64,000 nt of DNA from Podospora pseudoanserina (Eukaryota; Ascomycota; Sordariomycetes; Sordariales; Podosporaceae): positions 310,001-374,000 of the forward strand of contig NC_085920.1 of the NCBI RefSeq assembly GCF_035222485.1. The letters are read 5' to 3'. Positions 1 to 10,242 of the stretch are shown in pieces. The notes under the pieces were generated by a model that did not search any database, was not told the origin of the DNA, and worked only from the letters and a program-made list of their open reading frames with translations. Within the stretch, counting starts at the first letter, position 1; each line of letters begins with the position of its first letter. The position numbers and the translations under genes are program-made.

Positions 1-578
1 TATCCCCATGCACTGGCTTTCACTACCTGAGGGCCGCAGAAGAACAAGAACGAGGGCAAATCACCGAACACATCATGTCTCCTTGCTCACCATCATCTAG
101 CCACAGGACTCTGTTCAGTATGCTAGAATGTTGAAAGTCTTTGACCTTAGAGAGGCCCTCAATGCATTTGCTGCAGGTGATCTTGCTTGATATGCTAATC
201 CATCAACCACATGAGCATTTTATGGAAGGGTCATAGGAAATAACTGAGTATACAGTGAAGAGTGTATACGGTTCAAGTTATTCCTAGTAGTGTATTAAAA
301 TCATAGGAAGCTAGAAAAGAATACCTAGCATGTTTCTCCAGAACTCTAGACATTCTAGATCTTGATTCCGTTCATGAAAGTGCCCAAGCATCAGATAAAA
401 GATCTTGATTAAAATATGTCGCCGACTTCTAGTTTGTACGGTCTCAGGTAACTACCATGGTAGAGCGTGTAAATTAGTATTCACTGAAGCCAGGGGAGCA
501 ACTGTATCTGAGGCAGTGCAAATTTTTGCTCCATCGTTGCGGTTGATCGCCGACTCTCTCGTCCCAACTTTCAATTAC

Positions 579-586
579 TATAAATA
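579..586 (+). promoter_or_regulatory. TATA-like box of the Gln-rich gene
   Basis: The octamer TATAAATA lies about 105 bases upstream of the ATG at 691. It is followed by a pyrimidine-rich leader (about 588-690), as is common in highly expressed filamentous-fungal promoters. The rest of 1-690 shows no gene I can support. Confidence 0.45.
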
Positions 587-690
587 CTCCTTTCTGTCCT
601 GTTTCTGAGACTCTTCTTTCCCTGACAACCGCACTCTCTCAACTCTCGTCCGAATCTCAGATTATCCTCAGATCCATCTCAACCGACAAT

Positions 691-1542
691 ATGAAGCAAG
701 AGGAAGGCGCACAAAACCCCAACAATCTCCCAGTTATTCCCCCCCCGTCTAACAATGCCAATCATGGAGCACCACCTACTGCTGCTGCCTCCCTGAGGGA
801 TCTGACAGCCTCTGTGGAGAGGCTCAGCGGTTATATGGAGATAATGAGCAGCCAAATCGCCACCTTGAGCAGCAGTATGGTCACCATGACCGCCAATATG
901 GACAAGATGAGTGCCACCATGGAAAAGACCACCGACAATCTTTGGACGCTCAATGCAACAATTGGCAAGGTTCACGGAAGCCTTGACAAGATGCTGAAAA
1001 CGGTTCAGGAGCCAGGCCGGATTGATACGGTGCAGGGCAATGGTAACGGCCAGCCTCAACTCACTCAGCAGCAACAAGCCACCCAGCAGCAAAAGGTTCG
1101 ACAGGCATCCCAGCTACGCGCTCGCCAGCAGCAATACGCCCAGCAGCAGTTCGCCCAGCAGCAGTTCGCCCAGCAGCAGTTCGCCCAGCAGCAGCGCGCG
1201 CCCATGAACTTTGCTGCCGAGCCTCTGCAACAGCCTTCCATTCACACGCAGCAACCTCAAGGCTTCGCCACCACGCCTACCTTCGACTTCTGGAATGGGA
1301 CCCAGATGGCCCCCGCTTCTGGCCAGCAGAATCAGAATACTGCTTTCGGCAACGTACTCGCCGGAATCGCTCCCATGCGCTCCCAGGCCAGGCACGTCAG
1401 CGGCCCCTTGCCATTCCCCCTCATGACCCAGGACCAGACTGGAGCTGCCGGTACAGATCACGTTGTCAATGGGTTCGCTCACCCACGGATCTTTGGCATG
1501 CCCGAAGATGTGGCCAAGAAGCGTCGCCGTGAGGACTACTGA
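691..1542 (+). CDS. Gln-rich low-complexity coiled-coil protein, unknown function
   Basis: Single-exon frame of 283 residues. I do not recognise the family. Residues about 35-110 are rich in Ser, Thr, Met and heptad-like leucines (repeated MSSQIATL-like and MTANMDKM-like stretches) and probably form a coiled coil. Residues about 125-170 are Gln-rich. Inside them is a perfect 15-bp DNA tandem repeat encoding AQQQF about four times (1138-1197), a prion-like composition. The C-terminus ends in a basic KKRRRED cluster that could be a nuclear localisation signal. The ATG at 691 is the first after a TATA-like box and a pyrimidine-rich leader. Opposite-strand frames here look like shadows of the repeat. 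The coding call rests on frame length and composition, so the gene is likely but the function is unknown. Confidence 0.7.
   Translation: MKQEEGAQNPNNLPVIPPPSNNANHGAPPTAAASLRDLTASVERLSGYMEIMSSQIATLSSSMVTMTANMDKMSATMEKTTDNLWTLNATIGKVHGSLDKMLKTVQEPGRIDTVQGNGNGQPQLTQQQQATQQQKVRQASQLRARQQQYAQQQFAQQQFAQQQFAQQQRAPMNFAAEPLQQPSIHTQQPQGFATTPTFDFWNGTQMAPASGQQNQNTAFGNVLAGIAPMRSQARHVSGPLPFPLMTQDQTGAAGTDHVVNGFAHPRIFGMPEDVAKKRRREDY
1137..1197 (+). repeat. 15-bp in-frame minisatellite
   Basis: About four tandem copies of a 15-bp unit (GCCCAGCAGCAGTTC) sit inside the Gln-rich gene. The unit length is a multiple of three, so copy-number change would keep the frame and only lengthen or shorten the polyglutamine-like tract. 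Confidence 0.85.
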
Positions 1543-1967
1543 TGATATTGTGAGTGAGTTGGAAAAGAAATATACCTGTGCTGAAATTGTGTGCTAACGG
1601 TTGTATCCTTCCAAAGGTACTTTGCTCATGCGCTTGGAAACGATGCTGTGCCCGCTGATTCGAGTGCAAACCCGGAGGAGCGCAACAAGACACCGGGAGC
1701 AAGCACAGCGAGCACAAATGTGATCTAGCAAGCATCGGGAGGGATTTGGGGCAAGCATTGAGGACAAAGGGAGTTAGGAGCAGGCACTGGTTGAGGCAGA
1801 TGCTTTAGCCTCCTTTGAGCTTTACAGCTTTTACAGAACTGGAAATATCACAGAGCATGTGTTCACTACCAGGCCAGGATCATTCACTCACCCTCATGCA
1901 GTTTCATTGTGACCATAGCCAATTGGGGATTGACGTGCTTGAATTGTGAATATCAAAATGACCCTCT
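1543..1967. other. intergenic, nothing recognised
   Basis: The 3' flank of the Gln-rich gene. I see no RNA gene, repeat or supported coding frame here. Confidence 0.5.
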
Positions 1968-2900
1968 TCATGACATGACGACCCGTGGCCCAAACTCCGA
2001 GCTCTCCACATACTTGACCACACGCGCATTCCATTTATTCGCCCCCAAGATGTCAAAGACATGCGGCACGTACGTCAGTTGCGTCTTGTCCCCCACCCCC
2101 AGTATCCCCCTCAGACATATCATCATCCTCCTCACCTCGCTACTGTCGTCAAAGTTCCTGTTGGACACCTGGATGAGCCAGTGTCCAGCTCTTTCACGCG
2201 AGCCTGGTTTGCATTCCACGCGGGACTCGTCTCCGAGGTTGTTGTTGAGTGTCTCACGGCAGACGGCTGACTAGACCTCATCCACCCGCTTGGCACCAAC
2301 AGCGAAGAACAACTATTTGCCTCTGTTAGCTTACTTGCACATCAAAGCAAAAAAAAAGGAGTGTGGACATGCATGGCCACGAGTGACTTCATGCCTCCTC
2401 GCCAAGTCGATCAAATCTGTCGAAAGCCTTTTGATCAGGGGCTCCGCCTGATCCCGCCCTTTCTTAGCCACGACCGCCTCAATGGCCTTTTCCGCACTGG
2501 CAACGATCTCGAGCCCCTCCTTCAAACAAGAAGGCCTATCACCTCCGCGTCCTGGAAGTTGAGTAGCATGCGGGTTGCGGATGATATACCAGTTAAAATT
2601 TGTGGCGGCTTGCTTTGACGGTCGACAGCGGTTGACGAACTCTTCGACTGTCTCTTCTGACCAGTAGGTAACAAGAGGATTGCTGATATAAGGATTGACC
2701 TCTTCGTCTACATCCTTGGTAGAAAGCAGCGTGTAGCCCCCACCGACAGGAGAGACGATAGGCTGGCCACTGTACGGGGCTGCAACGGGGACAAAGTATT
2801 GATCCGGCATGTCGAATTTGTTGCCAGCGTTGTCGTAGGAAAGAGACCATTCGTCAAATCTTATAAACTGATACTCGTCTGGAGATAGAGGTCGAGGCAT
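1968..2900 (-). pseudogene. unknown fungal protein gene with an in-frame stop
   Basis: Two coding blocks on the minus strand look like one gene of unknown family. Block 1 (2900 down to about 2340) begins MPRPLSPDEYQF and encodes about 185 residues. Block 2 (about 2312 down to 1968) begins LFFAVGAKRVDEV, continues ETLNNNLGDESRVECKPG, and ends in VVMS. A CTAAC branch site and a TAG acceptor sit near 2312-2330, so an intron separates the blocks, but I cannot place the donor with certainty. In block 2 the otherwise smooth reading passes through a TAG at 2271-2273. Such a stop could come from a Gln or Trp codon by one transition, the change RIP makes. Either the gene is dead or the second exon starts later than I think. 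It lies head-to-tail behind the deaminase-like gene at 3302-4428. Confidence 0.5.
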
Positions 2901-3301
2901 ATTGACTCGTGTTCACCATACAGTTTGATGAGGTTTGGTGATATGGAGCTAAGGAAAAAACTGCAAAAAAAAAGTTCTTCGGACTCGGGTGGGGCTTGAG
3001 ATACTGGGGACTAGATGATGATGAAGGTAACTGTTGCTCTGGTATATATGCTCCTTTCTTGGGACAGTCTTTATGGGTAACCTCGATGTTCGGATGATAA
3101 AATGTGACAGTCATGATGGATAGAGGTAGTCATACCTTTCAGTCACAAACTCTTCCCGGTCTAGCCGATTGCTTGTTGGAGCTATGGAAATGTCATCAAA
3201 ACCATTGAAAGACTTTATGTTGGTTGTCTGAAGTAGCTCCCTCATACGCTTATTTCCTTCCCTGACCCTAGCTACTCTATGCTTTCTAGCCCACGGCAAT
3301 G
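2901..3301. other. intergenic between two minus-strand genes
   Basis: Roughly 400 bases containing short A-runs. Several frames overlap, but none has recognisable protein character. Probably the promoter of the 1968-2900 gene and the 3' region of the deaminase-like gene. Confidence 0.4.
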
Positions 3302-4428
3302 TCAGACACCCATGAGCCTCGTTCGCATCAAGATCCCGTGTTTTGTAACAAATACCTCCTCTTGATATGACCCTGAGGCGCCGCACCCATTCAGAACAGG
3401 TACCGAGTCCCGCACCTTGGCACCCTCCCATCTTCCTTGTTTTGTCCAGAACACACGCCTGATGCCGACACTGCGCATGTAGTTGATACAACGGTAGCAT
3501 GGACGGGAGTTGGTGGCTCGCATTACGGGAGAGATTTCAGCGATGTTGGTAATGGGAACAGGGAAGGATAGGGGGCTATTGTCAACTCGTCGTGAAGGCA
3601 TCATGGTGATGAGGAGGGTGCATCAACGTGGACTGGCGGTGGCATGTCTAACAGTCTGGAGTCGTCGACTTCCTCAGCCTTGATATGATCGGTGCCAGTG
3701 CCGTGGTGGGCTAACCTGACGACATAGACATCGGCGCCGATGAGCTTGGGGTGTTTTGTTCGCTGGCATACGTTGTTTTGGCGTGGAATCGGGCATTCCT
3801 GGGTCGGAAAGTGTGACTGTTCTGAACGAGTACTTGATTAATAACCTCCAATCATACTGCAACTAGACAGCATACCTTCAAGTCGACAGAACTCCGGCCT
3901 ACAACTCAACCTGTCCTTCTTTGGGTCTCTGTTATCTGCTTTCTTGCCGAGATCGTTGGGAATGTGCTGCTTTCCACGCTTCTTCTTCGTCAATTCACTC
4001 TTGGACTTCTTGCATGATGGCTTGGTCTTGTTCTTCTCCTGGGCTACGGTGTTTTGAACATGGCTCCAGCGCATGAAGCCGCATTGAACGTTGGACATGT
4101 TATCAGCGGCTGCCGTTCTTGTGGCCATCAGGGCGGAGTGTATAGTCATCATCTCAGAATGCATGCTGATGCACCGGTTACCCGTACTATCTCCGCCTAT
4201 TTCGAAGGGCATGAACCCCAATGTAGGCCTGTTGGGGGTAGTGTGAGGAGATGCGGCCTTACGAAGCGTTCCTGTCTTGAGAGTGTCGCCGTTAAAGCCA
4301 TGGCGATAATCGTTGTAGCCCTGGCCCAGGATCTTTCCACCCTTTGCGACGATGGATCCGTGGCGGTACGAAAGCGGGGAGTTGGTGACCTGCTGAAGGC
4401 AAAGCTGCAGACACTGGTCTCGCTTCAT
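3302..4428 (-). CDS. cytidine/adenosine deaminase-fold protein, frame interrupted once
   Basis: Zinc-dependent deaminase fold. Exon 1 (4428-3876) starts MKRDQCLQLCLQQ, has the early strand GKILGQGYND, and carries the first zinc motif MHSEMM with His about 90 and Glu about 92. An intron with GTATGC donor and TTCAG acceptor (3875-3822) leads to exon 2 from 3821, which contains the strand LIGADVYVVRL. The second zinc motif SRPCYRC (PCxxC) and the strand IRRVFW lie near 3500-3460, and the protein ends VFVTKHGILM...LMGV at 3302. Between exon 2 and the PCxxC block the frame changes near 3601-3604, where one frame hits TGA and the next opens. This is either a frameshift or an intron I could not resolve. 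A longer upstream frame exists, but the ATG at 4428 fits the fold. CMP/dCMP- and tRNA-deaminase relatives share these motifs; the substrate is unknown. Confidence 0.65.
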
Positions 4429-5666
4429 TTTGCGGCAAGTTTTGTTGTAGTCTCTCCGTTTTGAGATGTATACAATGTAAGTGAAAAATAAAATAAAAAC
4501 CACAGGAAGTCCCGGGCACGCAAGATACGCTTGAACAGTGGCCCTACTCACTGCAAAAGACCAAAAATAAGCTTTGTCGTTTGGAGATGTGTCAGTTGTC
4601 TTAGAGACCCTATTGAGGGTATATTTCTAGTGTTATGGTTGGTTTATATGTTTTCTCACTATTTTAATATATACGGAGGAACTGGCTAGTGTAGGTAAAC
4701 AGTTCCGCAGTATGCAATTTAAGTTTATATTTACGGTATCTAGTATTTACATTAATATATCTTGTTGTGCACTGTTTATCGATGCGGCTTTATGCCGCTT
4801 GAGATGTCAGTTTAAGCTTGACTGGGGTGCTGAATGGAAGAGAGTGGCTAGGTAAGCCTGGAGGGCGGACCGTCCACAGACTGGAAGGGGCTTGTTAATA
4901 ATGAAGTGTGATGACGAGCTCAAATAGACTTTGAAGATTGGGACTATGCTGTAGAGAAAGAGCCGAAGGTTGCGTATATTGATTCAGAGAAAGAAACAGG
5001 GTCTGAGGGGCGCTGCCGGGTTGGCCGCGCACAGCAGTCTCGTACCTTGTTTATTTACCTAACGGACTTTACTTGAAGAAACAGAATGTCTTATGGTATC
5101 TTAGACAGAGATATATAAGTGAATGTTACAGTTAAACGTTCAGTTTTCAGGTGAGTAAGAAGCCGTTCTTTGACGCAGAAGGCGGATGTTTCTGACACCT
5201 TGCCCGCACCACAAACCTAGGTACCTGGTAGGTAGGCGACATTTGCACAAGCCCCTTCTCTTTGTTGTAAAATGGATATTTCTTTTCTTTAACAAGTACT
5301 CGTTATGGTCGGACAGGCTCATGTTCTTTACCCCTGACGCTTCTGGAATCAAAGGTCCGCACGTTTCCGAGCGAGCTTTTGCGTTTACAGTTGCCGACGT
5401 AGAATTTTTCACTCATAGTGCAAGATACAGGTAAGCAGATCATGGGTGTGAAGTTGTTCAAGGAAACTGAAACGAAAAGTTCCGTTCAATGCCTGTCTAT
5501 ACACCTAAACCACACTGCTTCCATGCCAGAATACCCACAACCCAAACACTCCATGATTTCCCACACACCTATGAAGACCTCCTTTTACGCAGTAAAACGG
5601 AGGCTGCATTAATCTGTCCACTTAACCATACATGACCTTGAAGGTAAGGCCTGGTGCCACCCCTTA
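4429..5666. other. AT-rich intergenic stretch with an LTR remnant
   Basis: Apart from the LTR fragment at 4668-4779 I see no supported gene. Base composition turns AT-rich around 4600-4800, consistent with repeat decay, and returns to mixed composition after 5150. Confidence 0.5.
4668..4779 (+). repeat. fragment of a Ty3/gypsy LTR
   Basis: This stretch matches the central part of the LTRs of the element at 9052-16504, read from their other strand, and also the solo LTR at 17940-18309. Shared blocks include TATATACGGAGGAACTGGC and CAGTATGCAAT. It is more AT-rich than the intact LTRs and lacks both ends, so it is an old, decayed fragment. Confidence 0.75.
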
Positions 5667-6651
5667 TTAATGAACTCGCCGAGACCCGCTGCTACCCGAG
5701 CGGCGGCTACCCTGGCTGGAGGACCGGCTAGAAGGAGTGCTCAGGCCAAGCAAGCCGTAGAGCCAGGCCACACGGTTCGGATCAAGCTCCTCTTCTGAAT
5801 ATTGGCGAGCAAAGTAGTGCCTCAAGTTGTGATCCAGCTGTGGCGCGATTCCGCCAACAATCTGCGGATGGAAAGAGGACATCCAGACGAGGTCCTGATA
5901 ATCGTTCGGACCTTCCCGTTCATACAACGCCCTCAACTTAGCAGGAAACAGGTACTGGAGCCCGAGGATGTTGTATGAGCGTTGGCCGCACTCAGTGTTA
6001 ACTGCATGGGTGTTGACTGCGCCCTGCAGTGTTCTAGGCGCGCCCCTTTGACCTATCCCCGAAGTTCAGAATCGTTAGCCCTTGCGAGGTTGGCAAGCCG
6101 CTTAAGCTTTGTTTTTCAGGCACTCACCATTGAGAATCAAATCAATCTCAACCGCAAGGGTTGAGACGTTCTGTCCGTAAGAGTGACCCGTGAGCACAAA
6201 CATGCGAGCAACACCGCTTCCAGCAACCGCAGCAGCGCGGGGGATGTAGGTCCTATATCAACTGGATTAGACTTAACAAAGTGCAAGTTCGGATACTCCA
6301 TAGGTGTATATACCGGTTATCGGCAGCAAATGCTGCCAACAGATCCCTAACCTTAACCTCGACAGCTAAATCGACGTCGCGGGTGGTCCGTCGCTGATTT
6401 CCAAGGAGGATCATGCTCATACCGCCCATGACGCCATACTGGATTCCACGTGCCCTCAAAACTTGTACGACGTGGTCTAAAGCGTATAGGAGGTGCCGTT
6501 GCGTCACGTTTCGTTCATTCTGCTTCTCGAGATAGTCCAGCTGATCATCATTGTAGGTAGCAGGAGCAGGGGGGAGCTGGGGAGGAGGCGACCCTCTATT
6601 GGAGCGGCTTCCGGAGCTTCTGCTCGAGGCTCTGCTGTGGTGTGAAGACAT
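5667..6651 (-). CDS. nucleotidyltransferase-fold protein (copy 1)
   Basis: Three exons on the minus strand: 6651-6314, 6252-6128 and 6052-5667. They give 282 residues with all junctions in phase (GTATAT/TAG and GTGAGT/TAG introns). The ATG at 6651 begins MSSHHSRASS, followed by a Ser/Arg/Pro-rich disordered N-terminus. Residues about 73-96 read GVMGGMSMILLGNQRRTTRD then VDL, the Gly-Gly...Asp-x-Asp core of the polymerase-beta nucleotidyltransferase superfamily, with Asp92 and Asp94 present. The C-terminal exon is helical (LGLQYLFPAKLRALYE) and ends in a Ser/Arg tail. It is divergently paired with a second fold member at 7568-8464 across about 900 bases. The substrate cannot be told; fungal relatives are mostly uncharacterised. 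Confidence 0.75.
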
Positions 6652-7567
6652 GTCGAAGACTGGTCTATCAGATGATAGAGAACAGAGACGTGGGGGGAGC
6701 GGGGAGGAAAGGTACCCAGGTACGGATTGAAGGAGCCAACGGAAAGGACGAACTGACGAAGCCAACAGAAGGTAGACATGAAGGTAGAGCTGAAGGTAGA
6801 GCGGAAGGTCGAGCTGAAAGTAAAATTAGGTGAGAAGCACTGTCCAGCAATGCTTGTTGAATGACTTGAAGGGATGCGGATAGAGACGTGTTTACTGTCC
6901 TCCTTTTATACCTACTTCCAGATCACACATTCCTCGACGACCGAGAATAGGGGAGCTTCAACAGGTCTGCATTCTGAAGAACAAGGAGACCAACTTGTTG
7001 GCTCAGTCTTCCAACCCTAGCTGCCTTACGTAGGTAGGTGAATAGAATACTTCAAACACGAGACGACAAATTTAGGCTTGCCGTAGCGCCCGTTGACCGT
7101 CCTGGTCTCGCCGATCGAGCAGGTGCCAGGCGGCCGACTTGCATACGAAAATACGAGTTCCATAGCTAGGGATATTGTCTCTCTTGCTTCAACCAAGTTC
7201 TGCTATGACGGGTGAAGTAGGAATCAGGTGCATTTTGAGCCCCTGAGAGCGGCCGTGCCACCTCCTTACGTTGCTGCTGTGGTTGGAAGCTGAGCTAGCG
7301 ATATACACTAAGTGTCTTGGACGGTTGGGTTCTTCGCCACAGGGCCAAGTCTGTCCGCGGCGTCCGCCGTCGGGTGACCGGCTTTTGTTGCTTCAGAATA
7401 GGTACCAACCCGCATTAAGCACTGTATAGATAGGCTCGAGCCCCTGTCTGCTCAGGTCACATGACTTGACTGTGACCATTCAACAACAGCTGACAACATC
7501 TAAATTTCTCACGCCGCAACACCGAACCTTCCTCAAAAGCCGTAAATTAATAATCGCTCAGCCAGCC
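6652..7567. other. shared divergent promoter region
   Basis: About 0.9 kb between two divergent nucleotidyltransferase-fold genes. It includes a short 12-bp tandem repeat at 6768-6823. No other gene is supported. Confidence 0.5.
6768..6823 (+). repeat. 12-bp tandem repeat
   Basis: About four and a half imperfect copies of GAAGGTAGAGCT-like units in the 5' leader of the gene at 5667-6651. Confidence 0.7.
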
Positions 7568-8464
7568 ATGGAAAACGCCGATGACCAACTGCTCTCTGGA
7601 ATTCCGGGATATCAACCCCAATTCTCAACTCAGTATTCGCGAGATCTCGGAAAGCCGGGTGATGCCCATTGTGGCCGCGGCGTTAAAGAGATACTCGATG
7701 TTATCGCCACGCTCGAGGGCTTTGGCATCCATTGCTGCGTTGTCGGCACAAAGGCGCTGGTGTATTACGGCGCTCACCGAGTTCCTATGGTCTGTACCCC
7801 GTCGAATTGCGTCCAAGATCTGTTTAACTGACTGCAACTTGTCTAGAACTGGGATCTATGTGTTCCAACGGATTCATTCAAAAGAGCGATAGCCTTGCTC
7901 ACCTCCCCTCCTCTCAATGAAAAGTACGAGGTGTGGCATCGCATCATGCCGGAGCCCAAAACGCTCGTGCACATGTATCCCCGTTTCACGCTCAAGGGCG
8001 CCAACTTCTTCTTCATACTTTTGCCGGCCTTCGAGTGCCTTCTCTCTCCCAGCCCGGACCAGTGCGAGCGCAGCGCGAGTGGTATCCCATACCCCAAGCT
8101 CGAGCTGTTTGCCCGGAGCCTGCTCGACCTGCAGCAGTACGCCGATCTGGCCGACCTCATTGACGGAATGGATCTTGACGAGGCGTGGGGCGAAGACCAC
8201 CTGCAGCTCGACAAGCCGCCGCCGGTCGAGCACATCCAGAAGAAAAACGAGATGATTGCTCGCTGTCTGCCAGAAGACATGCGCGAGGCCGTGACCATGT
8301 CCTTGCTGAGTGAGAGGACGAGGCCGCCGCGAGAGACATGGCAGCGTCTTGTGAGCACGAAGCATCTCAGGATCAACGATGAGCTGCCAAGGCACAGGTA
8401 TCTTACTAGGTTTCGAAAGGTTGGCTCAAAGGACCCCCGAGAGAATAAGGATCGAGAAGTGTAA
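7568..8464 (+). CDS. nucleotidyltransferase-fold protein (copy 2)
   Basis: Two exons, 7568-7789 and 7847-8464, give 279 residues. The intron has a weak GTCTGT donor, an AACTGAC branch site and a TCTAG acceptor, and joins VPM to NWDL in phase. Residues about 52-80 (GIHCCVVGTKALVYYG...NWDLCV) match the nucleotidyltransferase core. However, the first metal-binding Asp position reads Asn (N75-W-D77), and the Gly-Gly pair is reduced to one Gly. This copy may therefore bind nucleotide without catalysis, or act as a pseudoenzyme. Further segments such as YPRFTLKGANFFFILLP and PYPKLELFARSLLDL look well structured. It is divergent from the better preserved copy at 5667-6651 and may have arisen by local duplication, though the two have diverged strongly. 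Confidence 0.72.
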
Positions 8465-9046
8465 ATAGTCCTCCGGCGTAATGTACCTAGGTAGCTAGCC
8501 TGGGAAACCGTTGGAATCGCCTATCTCACCTGCTCTTTCTGCGCATCGGTCACATTTCCCACGACCCCGTGCACAATCTTGCCCTGTGATGAAACATGCA
8601 TCACCTTCCTCCATCTCCGCAACGAAGTCAAGGTCTGGCTTCTGAAAAGTGCGACTTATTTGCGCAAGGGCGAACATACGAGCAAAGGAGCAGCATAAAG
8701 CATTCGAGGAATATTTGTACGGGTACAACAAGCGACAAATATATTCCCAGATTCCCATGAAGCTAATATAAAAGCTTATAGAAAAAAGATAGAAAAAGAC
8801 AAAAGCGATAGCTACTATAAAGTCTATAAAAATTTAAAAATACCTTATTAAAGACTTAAAAAAGAATAATAAAAAACAATAAGGGAAGAACAGTAGATTA
8901 TATAAGAATTAACAGAAAGAGAAGTATAAAAGAGGAAGCTAATATAAAGACTTGTTGAAAATGAAGTACTAAAGAAGCTAATGTAAGAGCTAGCGGAAAA
9001 AGAAGTATAAAAGAAGAAGCTAATAAAGACTCGCTGAAAATCAAGC
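8465..9046. repeat. AT-rich degenerate tandem repeat block, left part
   Basis: From about 8760 the sequence becomes extremely A-rich, with loosely repeated units of about 40 bases containing GAAGCTAATATAAAGACT-like words. The same words continue after the retrotransposon at 16510, so the element at 9052-16504 landed inside this block. Between 8465 and 8760 I see no supported gene. Confidence 0.65.
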
Positions 9047-9051
9047 ATTGA
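9047..9051. repeat. target site duplication, left copy (ATTGA)
   Basis: ATTGA directly abuts the left LTR and is repeated at 16505-16509 next to the right LTR. Confidence 0.95.
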
Positions 9052-9450
9052 TGTGACGAACCCCTATCCAGAACCTCTGAAAGGGATACTGGTCGAAGGC
9101 ACTTCTGAATAATCGTGGCTCGGTGCAGCTAAATAGTGCACAACAAGATGTCTCAATGTAAACACTAGATACCGTGAATACAAGCTTGAATTGCATACTA
9201 CAGAACTGTCTATCTACGCCGGCCAGTTCCTCCGTATATATAGACCCGTGGACCGTGGACCGTTGACTTACAGACGGTCCTCGGTCCGCTCCTGATTGGC
9301 CGATGCCGGACCGTGGACCGTGAGCCCCACCGCGGTCCCCGGTCCCCATCTTATTGGTCCGTTGCTCTTTTGGACCGTGAGCCCCGCTCGACGGCGCGGT
9401 CCAGTCTTGATTGGTCCCTCGTGGCCCCACTGTCTTCCAGAACCGTGACA
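9052..9450 (-). repeat. 3' LTR of the gypsy element
   Basis: 399 bp, about 98.7 percent identical to the LTR at 16106-16504. It contains GC-rich direct repeats of the GGACCGTGGACCG kind. In element orientation this is the downstream LTR. Confidence 0.95.
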
Positions 9451-9548
9451 TGATGCTCCCTCTCCAGGCCGAAGCCCCTGCGGCCTAGTCTTCTTCCACT
9501 GCTAACTATATCGTAGGTTTTTTCTCCCCTTTTCTCCTTACCTTTATT

Positions 9549-10191
9549 ATGTCTAACCGTGTGTAGAAACGTTATTGTAAGACTGAACAGGCCTTTGCCC
9601 TTTCCTCCCGAATCCGCCGCCGTGGTTCTGCCGTAATGCCGTGTTCTACCTGTTTTACCGCCGAATCCCCTTGCATTATGGCCCCTGGGTCCTTACGGTG
9701 CGCCGAGTGCGTGCGCCGTAAGATCCTATGTGATGGATCTGATGTTGGCTCTGCCCGTGGGTAGATCTTCCTTTTCTTCCTGTACCGTAATTGACCGTTC
9801 CACAGTGACCCGAACGATGGAAGAGCAGGATAGACTCGAGCGTGAGGAACAAGAGCTTGAAGACCAACTCTCGCAACTAACTGCTTAGCTTATCCGGGTA
9901 AAACGAATATGTCGCTCTCTTCGCGTGCGTGAAGAGCGCCTCTTCGCGCGGGGTATCCAGGAGGAGGATGCCCAGGTGGCGCAGTCTGCCGCTGCGGCGC
10001 CTCCTGCTTCTTCGCCGGGTGCTCCTGCGCGGCCGGACGCCGCCCAGGATACCGTTCCGTGGTCTCCTTACGCCCTGGATCCTTCCTTAGGCCTGGACTG
10101 GCCCTCCGACCTTTCCTTCGATCCTGGCGTGGCCGGTCCTTCCTTCCTGACCGCGCCAGATACCGCTAGTGGCGCGCCTTCCACTTCCTAA
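9549..10191 (+). mobile_element. antisense cysteine-rich accessory reading region of the gypsy element (fossil)
   Basis: Between the 3' LTR and the end of pol, on the strand opposite to gag-pol, lies a coding-like region. An early Cys-rich segment holds PCSTC and CAECVRRK words, resembling a small zinc-binding module. It is followed by a charged helix (EEQDRLEREEQELEDQL) and a Pro/Ala-rich tail ending at 10191. GC content is higher than in pol. The region is broken and may have held an intron. I infer an accessory antisense gene carried by the element rather than a host gene. Confidence 0.55.
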
Positions 10192-10242
10192 GGTGCCTGA
10201 GGCGCGTGGTACTACTTGTATTTGGTCCCCTTTATATTTTCT

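Noticed and set aside
8495-8758. 87-codon minus-strand frame with several Cys residues
   Set aside because: No homology-like blocks, adjacent to decayed AT-rich DNA, no convincing start context.
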